Assembly: GCF_009861505.1 (NCBI RefSeq)
Contig: NZ_WTFT01000009.1
Location: 135,751 to 199,750, forward strand
DNA: 64,000 nt
Source of the DNA: Pseudomonas izuensis
GTDB lineage: Bacteria; Pseudomonadota; Gammaproteobacteria; Pseudomonadales; Pseudomonadaceae
Reading direction: 5' to 3'
Below are positions 56,454-64,000 of this stretch, piece by piece. Under the pieces are notes generated by a model. It was not told the DNA's origin, searched no databases, and saw only the letters and a program-made list of their open reading frames with translations. Positions within the stretch are counted from its first letter, which is position 1. Each line of letters begins with the position of its first letter. The position numbers and the translations under genes were made by a program.

Positions 56454-56597
56454 ATTTGATTTCGGCGATGCGAGACCCCGTAAACAAAGGACTTGAGGGG
56501 TTCTGAGGGGATCAGGGGGATTGTGTCGGAGACGAAAAACCGGCGGTGTCATGCCGGTGGGTGGCAAGGCTTGACCTGGGTGATGACCACTACCGCT

Positions 56598-56662
56598 ATC
56601 GCGAGCAGGCTCACTCCTACAGTTGATCGCGTATTCCCTGTAGGAGCGAGCCTGCTCGCGAT
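56598..56662. repeat. Paired inverted REP element, phhR-flgF spacer
   Basis: Arms ATCGCGAGCAGGCTCACTCC and the inverse TGTAGGAGCGAGCCTGCTCG (one mismatch) flank a short 17-base loop, making this the most compact REP pair of the window. It lies between the phhR stop and the flgF promoter. Confidence 0.9.
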
Positions 56663-56692
56663 GAGGCCGGTATTAACAAAGTAAGCCCTCGG

Positions 56693-58252
56693 CTATGACT
56701 CGCTCTTGCCAACCTCATACTCGCGCAACTTGTTGGCAATGGTGGTATGGGATACCCCCAACCGCTTGCCCAACTGCCGGCTGCTTGGATGCTCGGAATA
56801 CAACCGCTCCAGCACCGCTTTCTCGAAGCGCCCGACAATCTCGTCCAGCCCGCCTTCCAGGGAAAAATCGCCAAGCGGCTGGCGCACGCCATAGTCCGGC
56901 AGACGAATATGCTCGGCCTTGACCGTCCCGCCGTCGCACAGGGAAACCGCCTGGAACAACACGTTCTCCAGTTGCCGCACGTTGCCCGGCCAATGGTAAT
57001 GACTGAGCCGGTCCATGGCCGCCGGGGCCAGTTTGGGCAGCGGACAACCAATCTGTCGGCTGGCCTGATCGAGGAAGTGTTCCACCAGCGGCGGCAAACC
57101 GTCGAGGCACTCGCGCAGCGGCGGGATGTGCAGCGACAGTACATTCAAGCGGTGATACAGGTCCTGGCGGAACTCGCCGCGAGCACACAATTCGGACAGG
57201 TCGACCTGGGTCGCACAGATCACCCGCACATCGAGGTAGACCTCTTCATCGCTGCCCACACGACGGAAGCAACCGTCCTGCAAAAAGCGCAGTAATTTCA
57301 CCTGCAAGCGCGGGCTCATTTCGCCAACACCGTCGAGAAACAGCGTACCGCCCGCCGTCAGCTCCAGCAGCCCGAGCTTGCCTTCGGCCCGCGCCCCTTC
57401 GAAGGCACCGGGACCGTAGCCGAACAGCTCGGTCTCGGCCATCGACTCCGGCAGACCCGCGCAGTTGAGCGCCATCAACGGCGATTGCCCGCGGGGGCTG
57501 GCCAGATGGCAAGCCCGCGCCAGCAACTCTTTGCCGGTGCCGGTTTCACCTTCTATTAATAGCGGCGCGTCGAGCGGAGCCATACGCCGGGCCTCACGGA
57601 CCACGGCCGCCATCACTTTCGAGCTCTGGAAGATGCTGTCGAAGCCACGCAGCTCCTGTTTGCGCACGTTGTAGATGCGCTCGCCTACCCGATCCGCGCG
57701 ATGCAGCGTCAGCACCGCACCGGCCATGGCCTCGCTGTCGTCGTGCTCCGATTGCAATGGCGCGATGTCGGCCAGAAACACATCACCCTTGACCTTGACC
57801 CGCAGCCCGTTGATCCGCGACTTGTTGGCACGCACCAGTTCCGGCAAATCGAAATCTTCGGCATAGCGCGACAACGGAATCCCTGGCACTTCATCGACAC
57901 GTACGCCGAGCAACTGCGCCGCTGCACGGTTGGCCGCGACGATGGAGCCGCCCATATCAATCGACAGCACCGGGAACTCCAGGGCGCCGAGCAAGGCGTT
58001 GAGTTCCATGTGCCGACGCTCGCTGGGCATCAACCCTACGCGCTTGACACCGAAGACCCCGGCAATCGCCTCGAATTTCGGACGCAACGCCTGGAACTGG
58101 ATGTTGATCAGGTTGGGACAATGCAGGTAGATCGCATTGCCGTGCTCGCCCCCCACCTCCCCGCGGGCGACGTTGATGCCGTACTCCACCAACAGATTGA
58201 GAATGTCGCGCAGGATGCCGATGCGGTTCTGGCAGTGGACTTTGATACGCAT
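56693..58252 (-). CDS. phhR: Aromatic amino acid regulator PhhR (TyrR family)
   Basis: 519 residues from ATG at 58252 (MRIKVHCQNRIGILRD), the family start; an ATG at 58288 would add 12 residues. It has an N-terminal ACT domain (1-70), a PAS domain (about 80-190), an AAA+ domain with Walker A GETGTGKE (235-242), and a C-terminal TyrR-type HTH (GKRLGVSHTTIANKLREY). The sigma-54 contact loop is degenerate: GAFEGA (282-287) instead of GAFTGA, as in TyrR proteins that work with sigma-70. It activates phhABC, transcribed divergently. Confidence 0.96.
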   Translation of the reverse strand: MRIKVHCQNRIGILRDILNLLVEYGINVARGEVGGEHGNAIYLHCPNLINIQFQALRPKFEAIAGVFGVKRVGLMPSERRHMELNALLGALEFPVLSIDMGGSIVAANRAAAQLLGVRVDEVPGIPLSRYAEDFDLPELVRANKSRINGLRVKVKGDVFLADIAPLQSEHDDSEAMAGAVLTLHRADRVGERIYNVRKQELRGFDSIFQSSKVMAAVVREARRMAPLDAPLLIEGETGTGKELLARACHLASPRGQSPLMALNCAGLPESMAETELFGYGPGAFEGARAEGKLGLLELTAGGTLFLDGVGEMSPRLQVKLLRFLQDGCFRRVGSDEEVYLDVRVICATQVDLSELCARGEFRQDLYHRLNVLSLHIPPLRECLDGLPPLVEHFLDQASRQIGCPLPKLAPAAMDRLSHYHWPGNVRQLENVLFQAVSLCDGGTVKAEHIRLPDYGVRQPLGDFSLEGGLDEIVGRFEKAVLERLYSEHPSSRQLGKRLGVSHTTIANKLREYEVGKSES

Positions 58253-58291
58253 ATAAAGGCCCGAAAAAACGGTGAATGAGGTGCGCAACCT

Positions 58292-58380
58292 TGTAGGAGC
58301 GAGCCTGCTCGCGATAGCGGTTCGTCTGATACATCAATGTTGGATGCGACGACGCTTTCGCGAGCAGGCTCGCTCCTACA
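58292..58380. repeat. Paired inverted REP element, phhR-phhA spacer
   Basis: Arms begin TGTAGGAGCGAGCCTGCTCG at 58292 and end with the exact inverse at 58380. It sits in the divergent regulatory gap on the phhR side, about 105 bases before the PhhR box. Confidence 0.92.
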
Positions 58381-58485
58381 GGGATTATTTTCTGCTGAGG
58401 CGCTCAGATAGTCGTCAAGATTATGTGACAGATGAACGGCTTTTCCCACCTGCCAATCTCAACATCTACGCGACAACCGGCAATA

Positions 58486-58503
58486 CGTAACGAAAACTTT
58501 ACG
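58486..58503. promoter_or_regulatory. PhhR/TyrR operator box
   Basis: CGTAAC-GAAAAC-TTTACG follows the TyrR pattern TGTAAA-N6-TTTACA with two symmetric outer substitutions and one inner one. It lies about 120 bases before phhA. The remaining part of the 372-base divergent region shows no convincing sigma-54 site; the phhA promoter is probably sigma-70. Confidence 0.75.
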
Positions 58504-58624
58504 ATTAATCAGGCGTTTTCCTGCGCAAGAGGCGGAACAGCGGCTGCAAAGCGGCGAACAATGGATTATTCCTAGGTCCATAGCAGTACATAACAAGAAC
58601 GAATCCCCCTAGCAGGAGAGCAGC

Positions 58625-59416
58625 ATGAAGCAGACGCAATACGTGGCTCGCGAGCCCGATGCGCATGGTTTTATCGACTACACCGCTGAAGAACACGCGG
58701 TGTGGAACACGCTGATCACCCGCCAACTGAAGGTGATCGAAGGGCGTGCGTGCCAGGAATACCTGGACGGTATCGAAAAACTCGGTCTGCCCCACGACCG
58801 CATTCCGCAACTGGGCGAGATCAACAAGGTCCTCGGTGAGACCACCGGCTGGCAGGTTGCGCGCGTTCCCGCGCTGATCCCTTTCCAGACCTTTTTTGAA
58901 TTGCTCGCCAGCAAGCAGTTTCCAGTGGCGACCTTTATTCGTACCCGCGAAGAGCTGGACTACTTGCAGGAGCCGGACATTTTCCATGAGATCTTCGGCC
59001 ACTGCCCGCTGCTGACCAATCCCTGGTTCGCTGAATTCACCCACACCTACGGCAAACTTGGCCTGCAGGCTTCCAAGGAAGAACGCGTGTACCTGGCGCG
59101 CCTGTACTGGATGACCATCGAATTCGGCCTGCTCGATACCCCGCAAGGCCAGCGCATCTACGGTGGCGGCATCCTGTCTTCGCCGAAAGAAACCGTGTAC
59201 TGCCTGTCGGACGAACCTGAGCATCAGGCGTTCGATCCACTGGAATGCATGCGCACGCCGTACCGCATCGACATCCTGCAGCCCCTGTACTTTGTCTTGC
59301 CGAATCTCAAGCGCCTGTTCGACCTGGCCCACGAAGACATCATGGGCATGGTCAAGCAAGCCATGCAGATGGGTTTGCACGCACCGAAGTTTCCGCCAAA
59401 ACCAAAAGCCGCCTGA
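58625..59416 (+). CDS. phhA: Phenylalanine-4-hydroxylase PhhA
   Basis: 263 residues, bacterial PAH size. Iron ligands His121, His126 (HEIFGHCPLL) and Glu166 (WMTIEFGLLDT) are in place. It converts phenylalanine to tyrosine with tetrahydropterin and O2. Translation starts at ATG with AGGAG eight bases upstream. It is first in phhABC and lies 104 bases before phhB. Confidence 0.98.
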   Translation: MKQTQYVAREPDAHGFIDYTAEEHAVWNTLITRQLKVIEGRACQEYLDGIEKLGLPHDRIPQLGEINKVLGETTGWQVARVPALIPFQTFFELLASKQFPVATFIRTREELDYLQEPDIFHEIFGHCPLLTNPWFAEFTHTYGKLGLQASKEERVYLARLYWMTIEFGLLDTPQGQRIYGGGILSSPKETVYCLSDEPEHQAFDPLECMRTPYRIDILQPLYFVLPNLKRLFDLAHEDIMGMVKQAMQMGLHAPKFPPKPKAA

Positions 59417-59520
59417 ACCGCTGCTTTTACGATCAAGTGAGTCTGTCAGTAATTTGCGCTTTGCTTTAGCGTGAGCACACTGGCGACCGATTTCCATTTT
59501 TTCGATTTCAGGAATTCATC

Positions 59521-59877
59521 ATGTCCACATTGAACCAAGCCCACTGCGAAGCCTGCCGCGCCGATGCCCCACAAGTCAGCGACGAAGAACTGCCGATCCT
59601 GATCAAGCAGATCCCGGACTGGAACATCGAAGTACGCGACAGCATCATGCAGCTGGAAAAAGTCTTCCTGTTCAAAAACTTCAAGCACGCACTGGCGTTC
59701 ACCAACGCTGTCGGCGAAATTTCCGAGGCTGAAGGTCATCACCCTGGCCTGCTGACCGAGTGGGGCAAAGTCACCGTGACCTGGTGGAGCCACTCGATCA
59801 AGGGCCTGCACCGCAACGACTTCATCATGGCTGCACGCACTGACGAAGTGGCCAAGACTGCAGAAGGACGCAAGTAA
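59521..59877 (+). CDS. phhB: Pterin-4a-carbinolamine dehydratase PhhB
   Basis: 118 residues of the DCoH/PCD family, with the conserved [16 protein letters not shown] block holding the two active-site His. It regenerates the pterin cofactor used by PhhA and is needed for its activity. Its stop TAA shares the A with the ATG of phhC. Confidence 0.97.
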
Positions 59878-61070
59878 TGCACTTCGACGCCATCGGCCGG
59901 GTGCCCGGCGATCCGATCCTCGGTCTGATGGAGGCCTATGCGCAGGATCCGAATCCGCGCAAGTTCGACCTTGGCGTCGGTGTCTACAAGGATGCCCAGG
60001 GCCTGACGCCGATTCTTGAGTCGGTGAAACTGGCCGAGGCGCGGCTGGTGGATGGCCAAAGCACCAAGACCTATATTGGCGGCCATGGCGAACCGGCGTT
60101 CGGCAAGGTCATCAATGAGTTGGTGCTCGGCGCTGATTCGACGCTGATCCGCGACAAACGTGCCGGCGCCACCCAGACCCCGGGCGGCACCGGTGCGTTG
60201 CGCTTGAGCGCGGACTTCATCGCCCAGTGCCTGCCGGGCCGCGGCGTGTGGTTGAGCAATCCGACCTGGCCGATCCACGAAACCATTTTCGCCACGGCCG
60301 GGGTGAAGGTCAGTCACTACCCGTACGTCGGCAGCGACAACCGTCTCGACGTCGAGGCGATGCTGGCAGTGCTCGACCAGGCGCCCAAGGGCGATGTGGT
60401 GCTGCTGCACGCGTGCTGCCATAACCCGACGGGGTTCGATCTGTCCCATGACGATTGGCGCCGGGTGCTGGACGTCGTGCGTCGCCGCGAACTGTTGCCA
60501 CTGATCGACTTCGCCTACCAGGGCTTTGGCGATGGCCTGGAACAGGACGCATGGTCGACCCGGCTGTTTGCCGCCGAGTTGCCGGAAGTGTTGATCACCA
60601 GTTCCTGCTCGAAGAACTTCGGCCTGTACCGCGACCGCACCGGTGCGTTGATTGTCTGTGCGAAAACCGCGGACAAACTGGTGGATATTCGCAGCCAACT
60701 GGCCAACATCGCCCGCAACCTGTGGTCGACGCCGCCGGACCATGGTGCCGCCGTGGTGGCGACCATTCTTGGCGATCCGCAGCTGAAACAGCTGTGGACC
60801 GACGAAGTGGAAAACATGCGCTTGCGCATTGCCCAGCTACGCAGCGGTCTGCTGGAAGCGCTTGAACCCCATGGATTGCGCGAGCGCTTTGCACACATCG
60901 GCGTGCAGCGCGGAATGTTTTCCTACACCGGCTTGACGCCGGATCAGGTCAAGCAACTGCGAGATCACCACAGTGTGTACATGGTCGGCACAGGCCGGGC
61001 GAACGTGGCCGGGATTGATGCCACGCGTCTGGATTTGCTGGCTGAGGCGATCGCCAAGGTCTGCATATAA
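59877..61070 (+). CDS. phhC: Aromatic amino acid aminotransferase PhhC
   Basis: 397 residues, class I aminotransferase subfamily Ialpha (AspC/TyrB). PLP lysine is Lys246 (TSSCSKNFGLYRDRTG); Asn183 (CHNPTG) and Asp211 (DFAYQG) bind the cofactor; the C-terminal arginine that binds the substrate carboxylate lies in TGRANVAG. It transaminates tyrosine or phenylalanine for catabolism through homogentisate. Translationally coupled to phhB. Confidence 0.95.
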   Translation: MHFDAIGRVPGDPILGLMEAYAQDPNPRKFDLGVGVYKDAQGLTPILESVKLAEARLVDGQSTKTYIGGHGEPAFGKVINELVLGADSTLIRDKRAGATQTPGGTGALRLSADFIAQCLPGRGVWLSNPTWPIHETIFATAGVKVSHYPYVGSDNRLDVEAMLAVLDQAPKGDVVLLHACCHNPTGFDLSHDDWRRVLDVVRRRELLPLIDFAYQGFGDGLEQDAWSTRLFAAELPEVLITSSCSKNFGLYRDRTGALIVCAKTADKLVDIRSQLANIARNLWSTPPDHGAAVVATILGDPQLKQLWTDEVENMRLRIAQLRSGLLEALEPHGLRERFAHIGVQRGMFSYTGLTPDQVKQLRDHHSVYMVGTGRANVAGIDATRLDLLAEAIAKVCI

Positions 61071-61073
61071 CCC

Positions 61074-61173
61074 TGTAGGAGCGAGCCTGCTCGCGATGGA
61101 CGCCAGAACACCGCGGGGTGTCAAACACCCTGCGTTATCGTTGACGTTTTTCGCGAGCAAGCTCACTCCTACA
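61074..61173. repeat. Paired inverted REP element after phhC
   Basis: The left arm TGTAGGAGCGAGCCTGCTCG and the diverged inverse right arm (TCGCGAGCAAGCTCACTCCT, then ACA) flank a 50-base loop. It starts 3 bases past the phhC stop. The remaining 147 bases to the next small ORF hold no recognisable site. Confidence 0.9.
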
Positions 61174-61320
61174 GTTATTTCGACCTGTCTATACAAGCCC
61201 ATCCGTCGAAACAAATGGATATAAAAGTCTGTTTGTCATTTCCCGTGCTGTATCCTTAGCAAGCTTTCTAAAAGCGCGGATCTACCAGATCTGTCAACAG
61301 ACTTAGCGAGGAGCGCGACT

Positions 61321-61452
61321 ATGCACGAGATTCCTAATCTCCCCTTCCCAAGCCTGCACGTACCTGAGCAGACAACCACGCAACAAGCCGGTGCCCAAAA
61401 GCCCCAGCCGAAAGAAGCCACTGACAGCCGCCAGGCTGACAGCGAAGACTGA
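61321..61452 (+). CDS. Very small ORF of unknown function
   Basis: 43 residues, MHEIPNLPFPSLHVPEQ at the start and a polar Gln/Lys/Asp-rich tail, predicted disordered. A strong GAGGAG lies 8 bases before the ATG, and a perfect hairpin follows 19 bases past the stop, so this looks like a real gene. No family is recognised. Confidence 0.65.
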   Translation: MHEIPNLPFPSLHVPEQTTTQQAGAQKPQPKEATDSRQADSED

Positions 61453-61471
61453 AACACCCGCCGTACAGACC

Positions 61472-61503
61472 GTGTGGAAAGCGCTAACATGCGCTTTCCA
61501 CAC
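61472..61503. terminator. Perfect 12-base hairpin between two small ORFs
   Basis: GTGTGGAAAGCG-CTAACATG-CGCTTTCCACAC: exact 12-base arms and an 8-base loop. No T run follows on either strand, so it may end transcription only weakly, or act as an operator or RNA stabiliser. Confidence 0.6.
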
Positions 61504-61528
61504 TGCCTGAACCGTGAGCCCTCCCCCC

Positions 61529-61711
61529 ATGACCGATGAATTCAGCGAAGAGCAAGCCAGCGTTCTGATCGGCACCGCCGAGAAAATGATCGAGATCTGG
61601 AACCGCCTCTCTCCCGAAAAACAAGCTGCATTACTCGCCCGCTTCGGCAGCGAAGAAAATGCGCTCGCCGCCCTGGTCACCACGCAACTGGTAGCGCCCG
61701 CCAAGCCCTGA
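61529..61711 (+). CDS. Small hypothetical protein
   Basis: 60 residues from ATG at 61529 (MTDEFSEEQASVLI); a GTG at 61514 is the alternative start. It is helical, with an acidic N-terminus, and has no signal or membrane segment. No ribosome site is obvious before either start (the ATG follows a run of C), which lowers confidence. Family unknown. The stop codon lies inside an 18-base palindrome. Confidence 0.55.
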   Translation: MTDEFSEEQASVLIGTAEKMIEIWNRLSPEKQAALLARFGSEENALAALVTTQLVAPAKP

Positions 61712-61724
61712 CGGATCCGTCAGG
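61707..61724 (+). terminator. Palindrome with T-rich tail after the 60-residue ORF
   Basis: CCTGACG-GATC-CGTCAGG is a perfect 18-base palindrome that can fold with a GATC loop, followed after a few bases by GTTTTACTTTTT. It includes the stop codon of the small ORF. A weak terminator before the MFS gene is the simplest reading. Confidence 0.6.
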
Positions 61725-61813
61725 CAAATAGTTTTACTTTTTACCCTCCACGAACGCTTGCACCGTTATCATAAGCAGCCTATCTAATCCTGCTTTCCCG
61801 TGGACCTCTCCCC

Positions 61814-63007
61814 ATGTCAGAAAACCAGCGCCCCCTGGCGGTCACGCTGCAAGTTGTCTCCATCGTCCTGTTCACCTTCATCGGCTACCTCAATATCGGC
61901 ATTCCCTTGGCGGTATTGCCCGGCTACGTCCACAGCGACCTGGGCTTCGGCGCGGTGATTGCGGGTCTGGTGATCAGCGTGCAATACCTCGCCACCCTGC
62001 TCAGCCGTCCCTACGCCGGGAAGATCATCGATAACAAGGGCAGCAAACTGGCAGTGATGTATGGCTTGGCCGGTTGCGGCTTGAGCGGCGTGTTCATGCT
62101 CATTTCAGCCTGGACCCAAAGCCTGCCGATGTTGAGCCTGATCAGCCTGCTGATTGGCCGCCTGGTGCTCGGCAGCGCGGAAAGCCTGGTGGGTTCCGGC
62201 TCCATTGGCTGGGGCATCGGCCGGGTCGGTGCGGCGAACACCGCCAAGGTCATCTCCTGGAATGGCATCGCCAGTTACGGCGCATTGGCGGTCGGCGCTC
62301 CGCTGGGCGTATGGCTGGTCGGTCAACTGGGCTTGTGGAGCATGGGCGTGAGCATTGTGCTGCTGGCCATGCTCGGGCTGCTGCTGGCCTGGCCAAAAAC
62401 CGCCGCGCCCATCGTGGTCGGTGAGCGCTTGCCTTTCATGCATGTGCTCGGGCGGGTGCTGCCCCACGGTTGCGGCCTGGCGTTGGGCTCCATCGGTTTC
62501 GGCACCATCGCCACGTTCATCACCCTGTATTACGCCACCCAGCATTGGGATAACGCAGTGTTGTGCCTGAGCCTGTTCGGCGCCAGTTTCATCGGCGCTC
62601 GGCTGTTGTTCGGCAATCTGATCAACCGTTTGGGCGGTTTTCGCGTGGCGATTGCCTGCCTGTCGGTGGAAACCCTGGGCCTGTTGCTACTGTGGCTGGC
62701 ACCCGATGCCCACTGGGCACTGGCGGGCGCGGCGTTGAGCGGCTTTGGCTTCTCCCTGGTGTTTCCGGCGTTGGGTGTTGAAGCGGTGAATCTGGTGCCT
62801 GCGTCCAGTCGCGGCGCGGCCGTCGGGGCCTATTCGCTGTTCATCGATTTGTCACTGGGGATCACCGGGCCATTGGCCGGTGCGGTCGCAGCGGGGTTCG
62901 GTTTTGCGTCAATCTTCCTGTTCGCCGCGCTGGCCGCGATCAGCAGCCTGATGCTCTGCATTTACCTGTACCGGCAGGCGCCGAAGCACCGCGAAGCCCG
63001 CGGCTAG
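61814..63007 (+). CDS. MFS transporter (YhhS-like)
   Basis: 397 residues with about twelve membrane helices and the MFS loop signatures between helices 2 and 3 ([15 protein letters not shown]). It most resembles the YhhS/YfcJ group of the major facilitator family, drug/arabinose-efflux type. The substrate is not predictable. It overlaps the convergent arfB by 4 bases at the 3' ends. Confidence 0.88.
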   Translation: MSENQRPLAVTLQVVSIVLFTFIGYLNIGIPLAVLPGYVHSDLGFGAVIAGLVISVQYLATLLSRPYAGKIIDNKGSKLAVMYGLAGCGLSGVFMLISAWTQSLPMLSLISLLIGRLVLGSAESLVGSGSIGWGIGRVGAANTAKVISWNGIASYGALAVGAPLGVWLVGQLGLWSMGVSIVLLAMLGLLLAWPKTAAPIVVGERLPFMHVLGRVLPHGCGLALGSIGFGTIATFITLYYATQHWDNAVLCLSLFGASFIGARLLFGNLINRLGGFRVAIACLSVETLGLLLLWLAPDAHWALAGAALSGFGFSLVFPALGVEAVNLVPASSRGAAVGAYSLFIDLSLGITGPLAGAVAAGFGFASIFLFAALAAISSLMLCIYLYRQAPKHREARG

Positions 63008-63417
63008 AAATCCACCTTGCCGCGCCCGGCCTTGATGTTGCCGCGCTTGCTCTTGGATTCGAGTCGACGGGTCTTCGAACCGAGGGTCGGCTTGGTCGGG
63101 CGGCGCTTCTTTTCGACCTTGGTGGCACTGAGTATCAACTCGACCAAACGCTCCAGCGCATCGGCGCGGTTCTGCTCCTGGGTCCGATATTGCTGGGCCT
63201 TGATGATCAACACGCCTTCGCTGGTGATGCGACTGTCACGCAGCGCCAGCAGCCGCTCCTTGTAGAACTCGGGCAAGGACGAGGCCGGAATGTCGAAGCG
63301 CAGGTGCACGGCGCTGGAGACCTTATTGACGTTCTGCCCTCCGGCGCCCTGGGCGCGGATGGCCGTCAACTCGATCTCGGCATCCGGCAGCTGCACGTTG
63401 TTGGAAATCACCAGCAT
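63004..63417 (-). CDS. arfB: Peptidyl-tRNA hydrolase/ribosome rescue factor ArfB
   Basis: 137 residues. The release-factor core has the catalytic Gly26-Gly27-Gln28 motif ([15 protein letters not shown]), followed by the Lys/Arg-rich C-terminal tail ([16 protein letters not shown]) that enters the empty mRNA channel. ArfB (YaeJ) frees stalled ribosomes lacking a stop codon. Length and motifs are complete. Confidence 0.96.
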   Translation of the reverse strand: MLVISNNVQLPDAEIELTAIRAQGAGGQNVNKVSSAVHLRFDIPASSLPEFYKERLLALRDSRITSEGVLIIKAQQYRTQEQNRADALERLVELILSATKVEKKRRPTKPTLGSKTRRLESKSKRGNIKAGRGKVDF

Positions 63418-63450
63418 GGCAAATCACTACCTCAGGTCTATGCGTCATCT

Positions 63451-63492
63451 AAACAAAAATGCCCGTATCTGGCGATACGGGCATTTTTGTTT
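63451..63492. terminator. Strong terminator between arfB and the RNA helicase gene
   Basis: AAACAAAAATGCCCGTATC-TGGC-GATACGGGCATTTTTGTTT: perfect arms with A and T runs on both sides, 12 bases past the helicase stop. It ends the helicase transcript (minus strand) and could act in both directions. Confidence 0.93.
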
Positions 63493-63503
63493 AGCCAGGG
63501 TGC

Positions 63504-64000
63504 TTATTCAGCAGCCGGCTCTTGCGGCTTGCGGCGCTTGAGCGGGGCCATGCCGTCCTTGCTGACCAGCGACGGCGCTTCGGCCTTCGGACGGTTGGCG
63601 CTCTTGCGCTTGGTCGGGGTCTTGGCGGCGACTTTTTTCTTGTCGCCCTTGGCGTCGGTCTTTTTCTTCTTCACACCGACAGCCTTGCCCGAGGCCTTGA
63701 CCTTTTTCGGTCCGCCGTAGGTGCCTTTGACTTCCTTGATGGTGCGGCGCTCAAAGCTTTGCTTGAGGTAGCGCTCGATGCTCGACATCAGGTTCCAGTC
63801 GCCGTGGCAGATCAGCGAGATGGCCAGGCCATCGTTGCCGGCGCGGCCGGTACGACCGATACGGTGCACGTATTCGTCACCGCTGCGTGGCATGTCGAAG
63901 TTGATCACCAGATCCAGGCCATCGACGTCCAGGCCGCGTGCAGCAACGTCGGTCGCCACGAGGATCTTCACCCCGCCCTGCTTCAGACGGTCGATCGCCA
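63504..64000 (-). CDS. DEAD-box ATP-dependent RNA helicase, C-terminal part (cut by window edge)
   Basis: About 165 residues are visible, open to the window edge at 64000. Helicase C-terminal motifs IV-VI are seen: KILVATDVAARGLDVDGLDL and YVHRIGRTGRAG. A basic tail of about 80 residues rich in Lys, Ala and Thr follows, as in RhlE-type proteins. Helicases of this group remodel RNA in ribosome assembly and cold growth. The exact subfamily cannot be fixed without the N-terminal part. Confidence 0.92.
   Translation of the reverse strand, partial: AIDRLKQGGVKILVATDVAARGLDVDGLDLVINFDMPRSGDEYVHRIGRTGRAGNDGLAISLICHGDWNLMSSIERYLKQSFERRTIKEVKGTYGGPKKVKASGKAVGVKKKKTDAKGDKKKVAAKTPTKRKSANRPKAEAPSLVSKDGMAPLKRRKPQEPAAE

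Noticed and set aside
58510..58560. Possible sigma-54 promoter of phhA around AGGCGTTTTCCTGCGC
   Set aside because: GG and GC are nine bases apart rather than ten and the flanks do not match the consensus; PhhR also has a degenerate sigma-54 contact loop.
58505..59497. 330-codon minus-strand frame opposite phhA
   Set aside because: phhA on the plus strand has complete iron-binding motifs and a ribosome site; the opposite frame is composition-driven.

Overview
The window is a chromosomal segment of a fluorescent Pseudomonas, most likely of the P. fluorescens group. The evidence is the fleQ-fleSR flagellar hierarchy, hptB-hsbR-hsbA embedded in the fli genes, phhRABC, a short 283-residue flagellin, and six paired REP palindromes of the GTAGGAGC/GTGGGAGC type that litter P. 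fluorescens genomes. This is judged from remembered family knowledge, not a search. No tRNA, rRNA, insertion sequence, prophage or CRISPR array was seen.

From 1 to about 56.4 kb every gene is on the minus strand, so the biological order runs right to left. In that order: flgFGHIJKL (rod, rings, hook junction; 56.4-48.0 kb); a glycosylation island of about 21 kb (47.9-26.5 kb); fliC-flaG-fliD-fliS-fliT (26.3-22.6 kb); the regulators fleQ and fleSR (22.4-18.3 kb); fliEFGHIJ (basal body and export ATPase; 18.0-12.3 kb); the HsbA-HsbR-HptB partner-switching module (12.1-9.7 kb); fliK; fliLMNOPQR-flhB (switch and export gate; 8.1-2.7 kb); flhA; and the start of flhF. Near-consensus sigma-54 sites lie ahead of flgF, fliD, fleS, fliE, fliK, fliL and flhA, and a clean FliA (sigma-28) promoter lies ahead of fliC. 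This matches the FleQ to FleSR to FliA cascade.

The island between flgL and fliC is the most unusual part. It holds a four-module glycosyltransferase of 1186 residues. Next comes a tightly packed 13-gene unit that joins two sugar pathways: a CDP-hexose branch (RfbF, RfbG, a 3,5-epimerase, two C-methyltransferase-family proteins, a reductase/epimerase, a CmcI-type methyltransferase) and the complete pseudaminic acid pathway (PseB, PseC, PseF, a PseG-PseH fusion, PseI). A 977-residue glycosyltransferase sits between the two. A FabH-like ketosynthase, a Maf-type (DUF115) transferase and an 89-residue partner of unknown function lead up to fliC. I infer that flagellin carries pseudaminic acid and probably also a C-methylated 6-deoxyhexose.

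From 56.7 kb onward come the aromatic catabolism genes phhR (minus) and phhA-phhB-phhC (plus) with a PhhR/TyrR box between them, two tiny ORFs, an MFS transporter, the ribosome-rescue factor ArfB, and the C-terminal part of a DEAD-box RNA helicase cut by the window edge.
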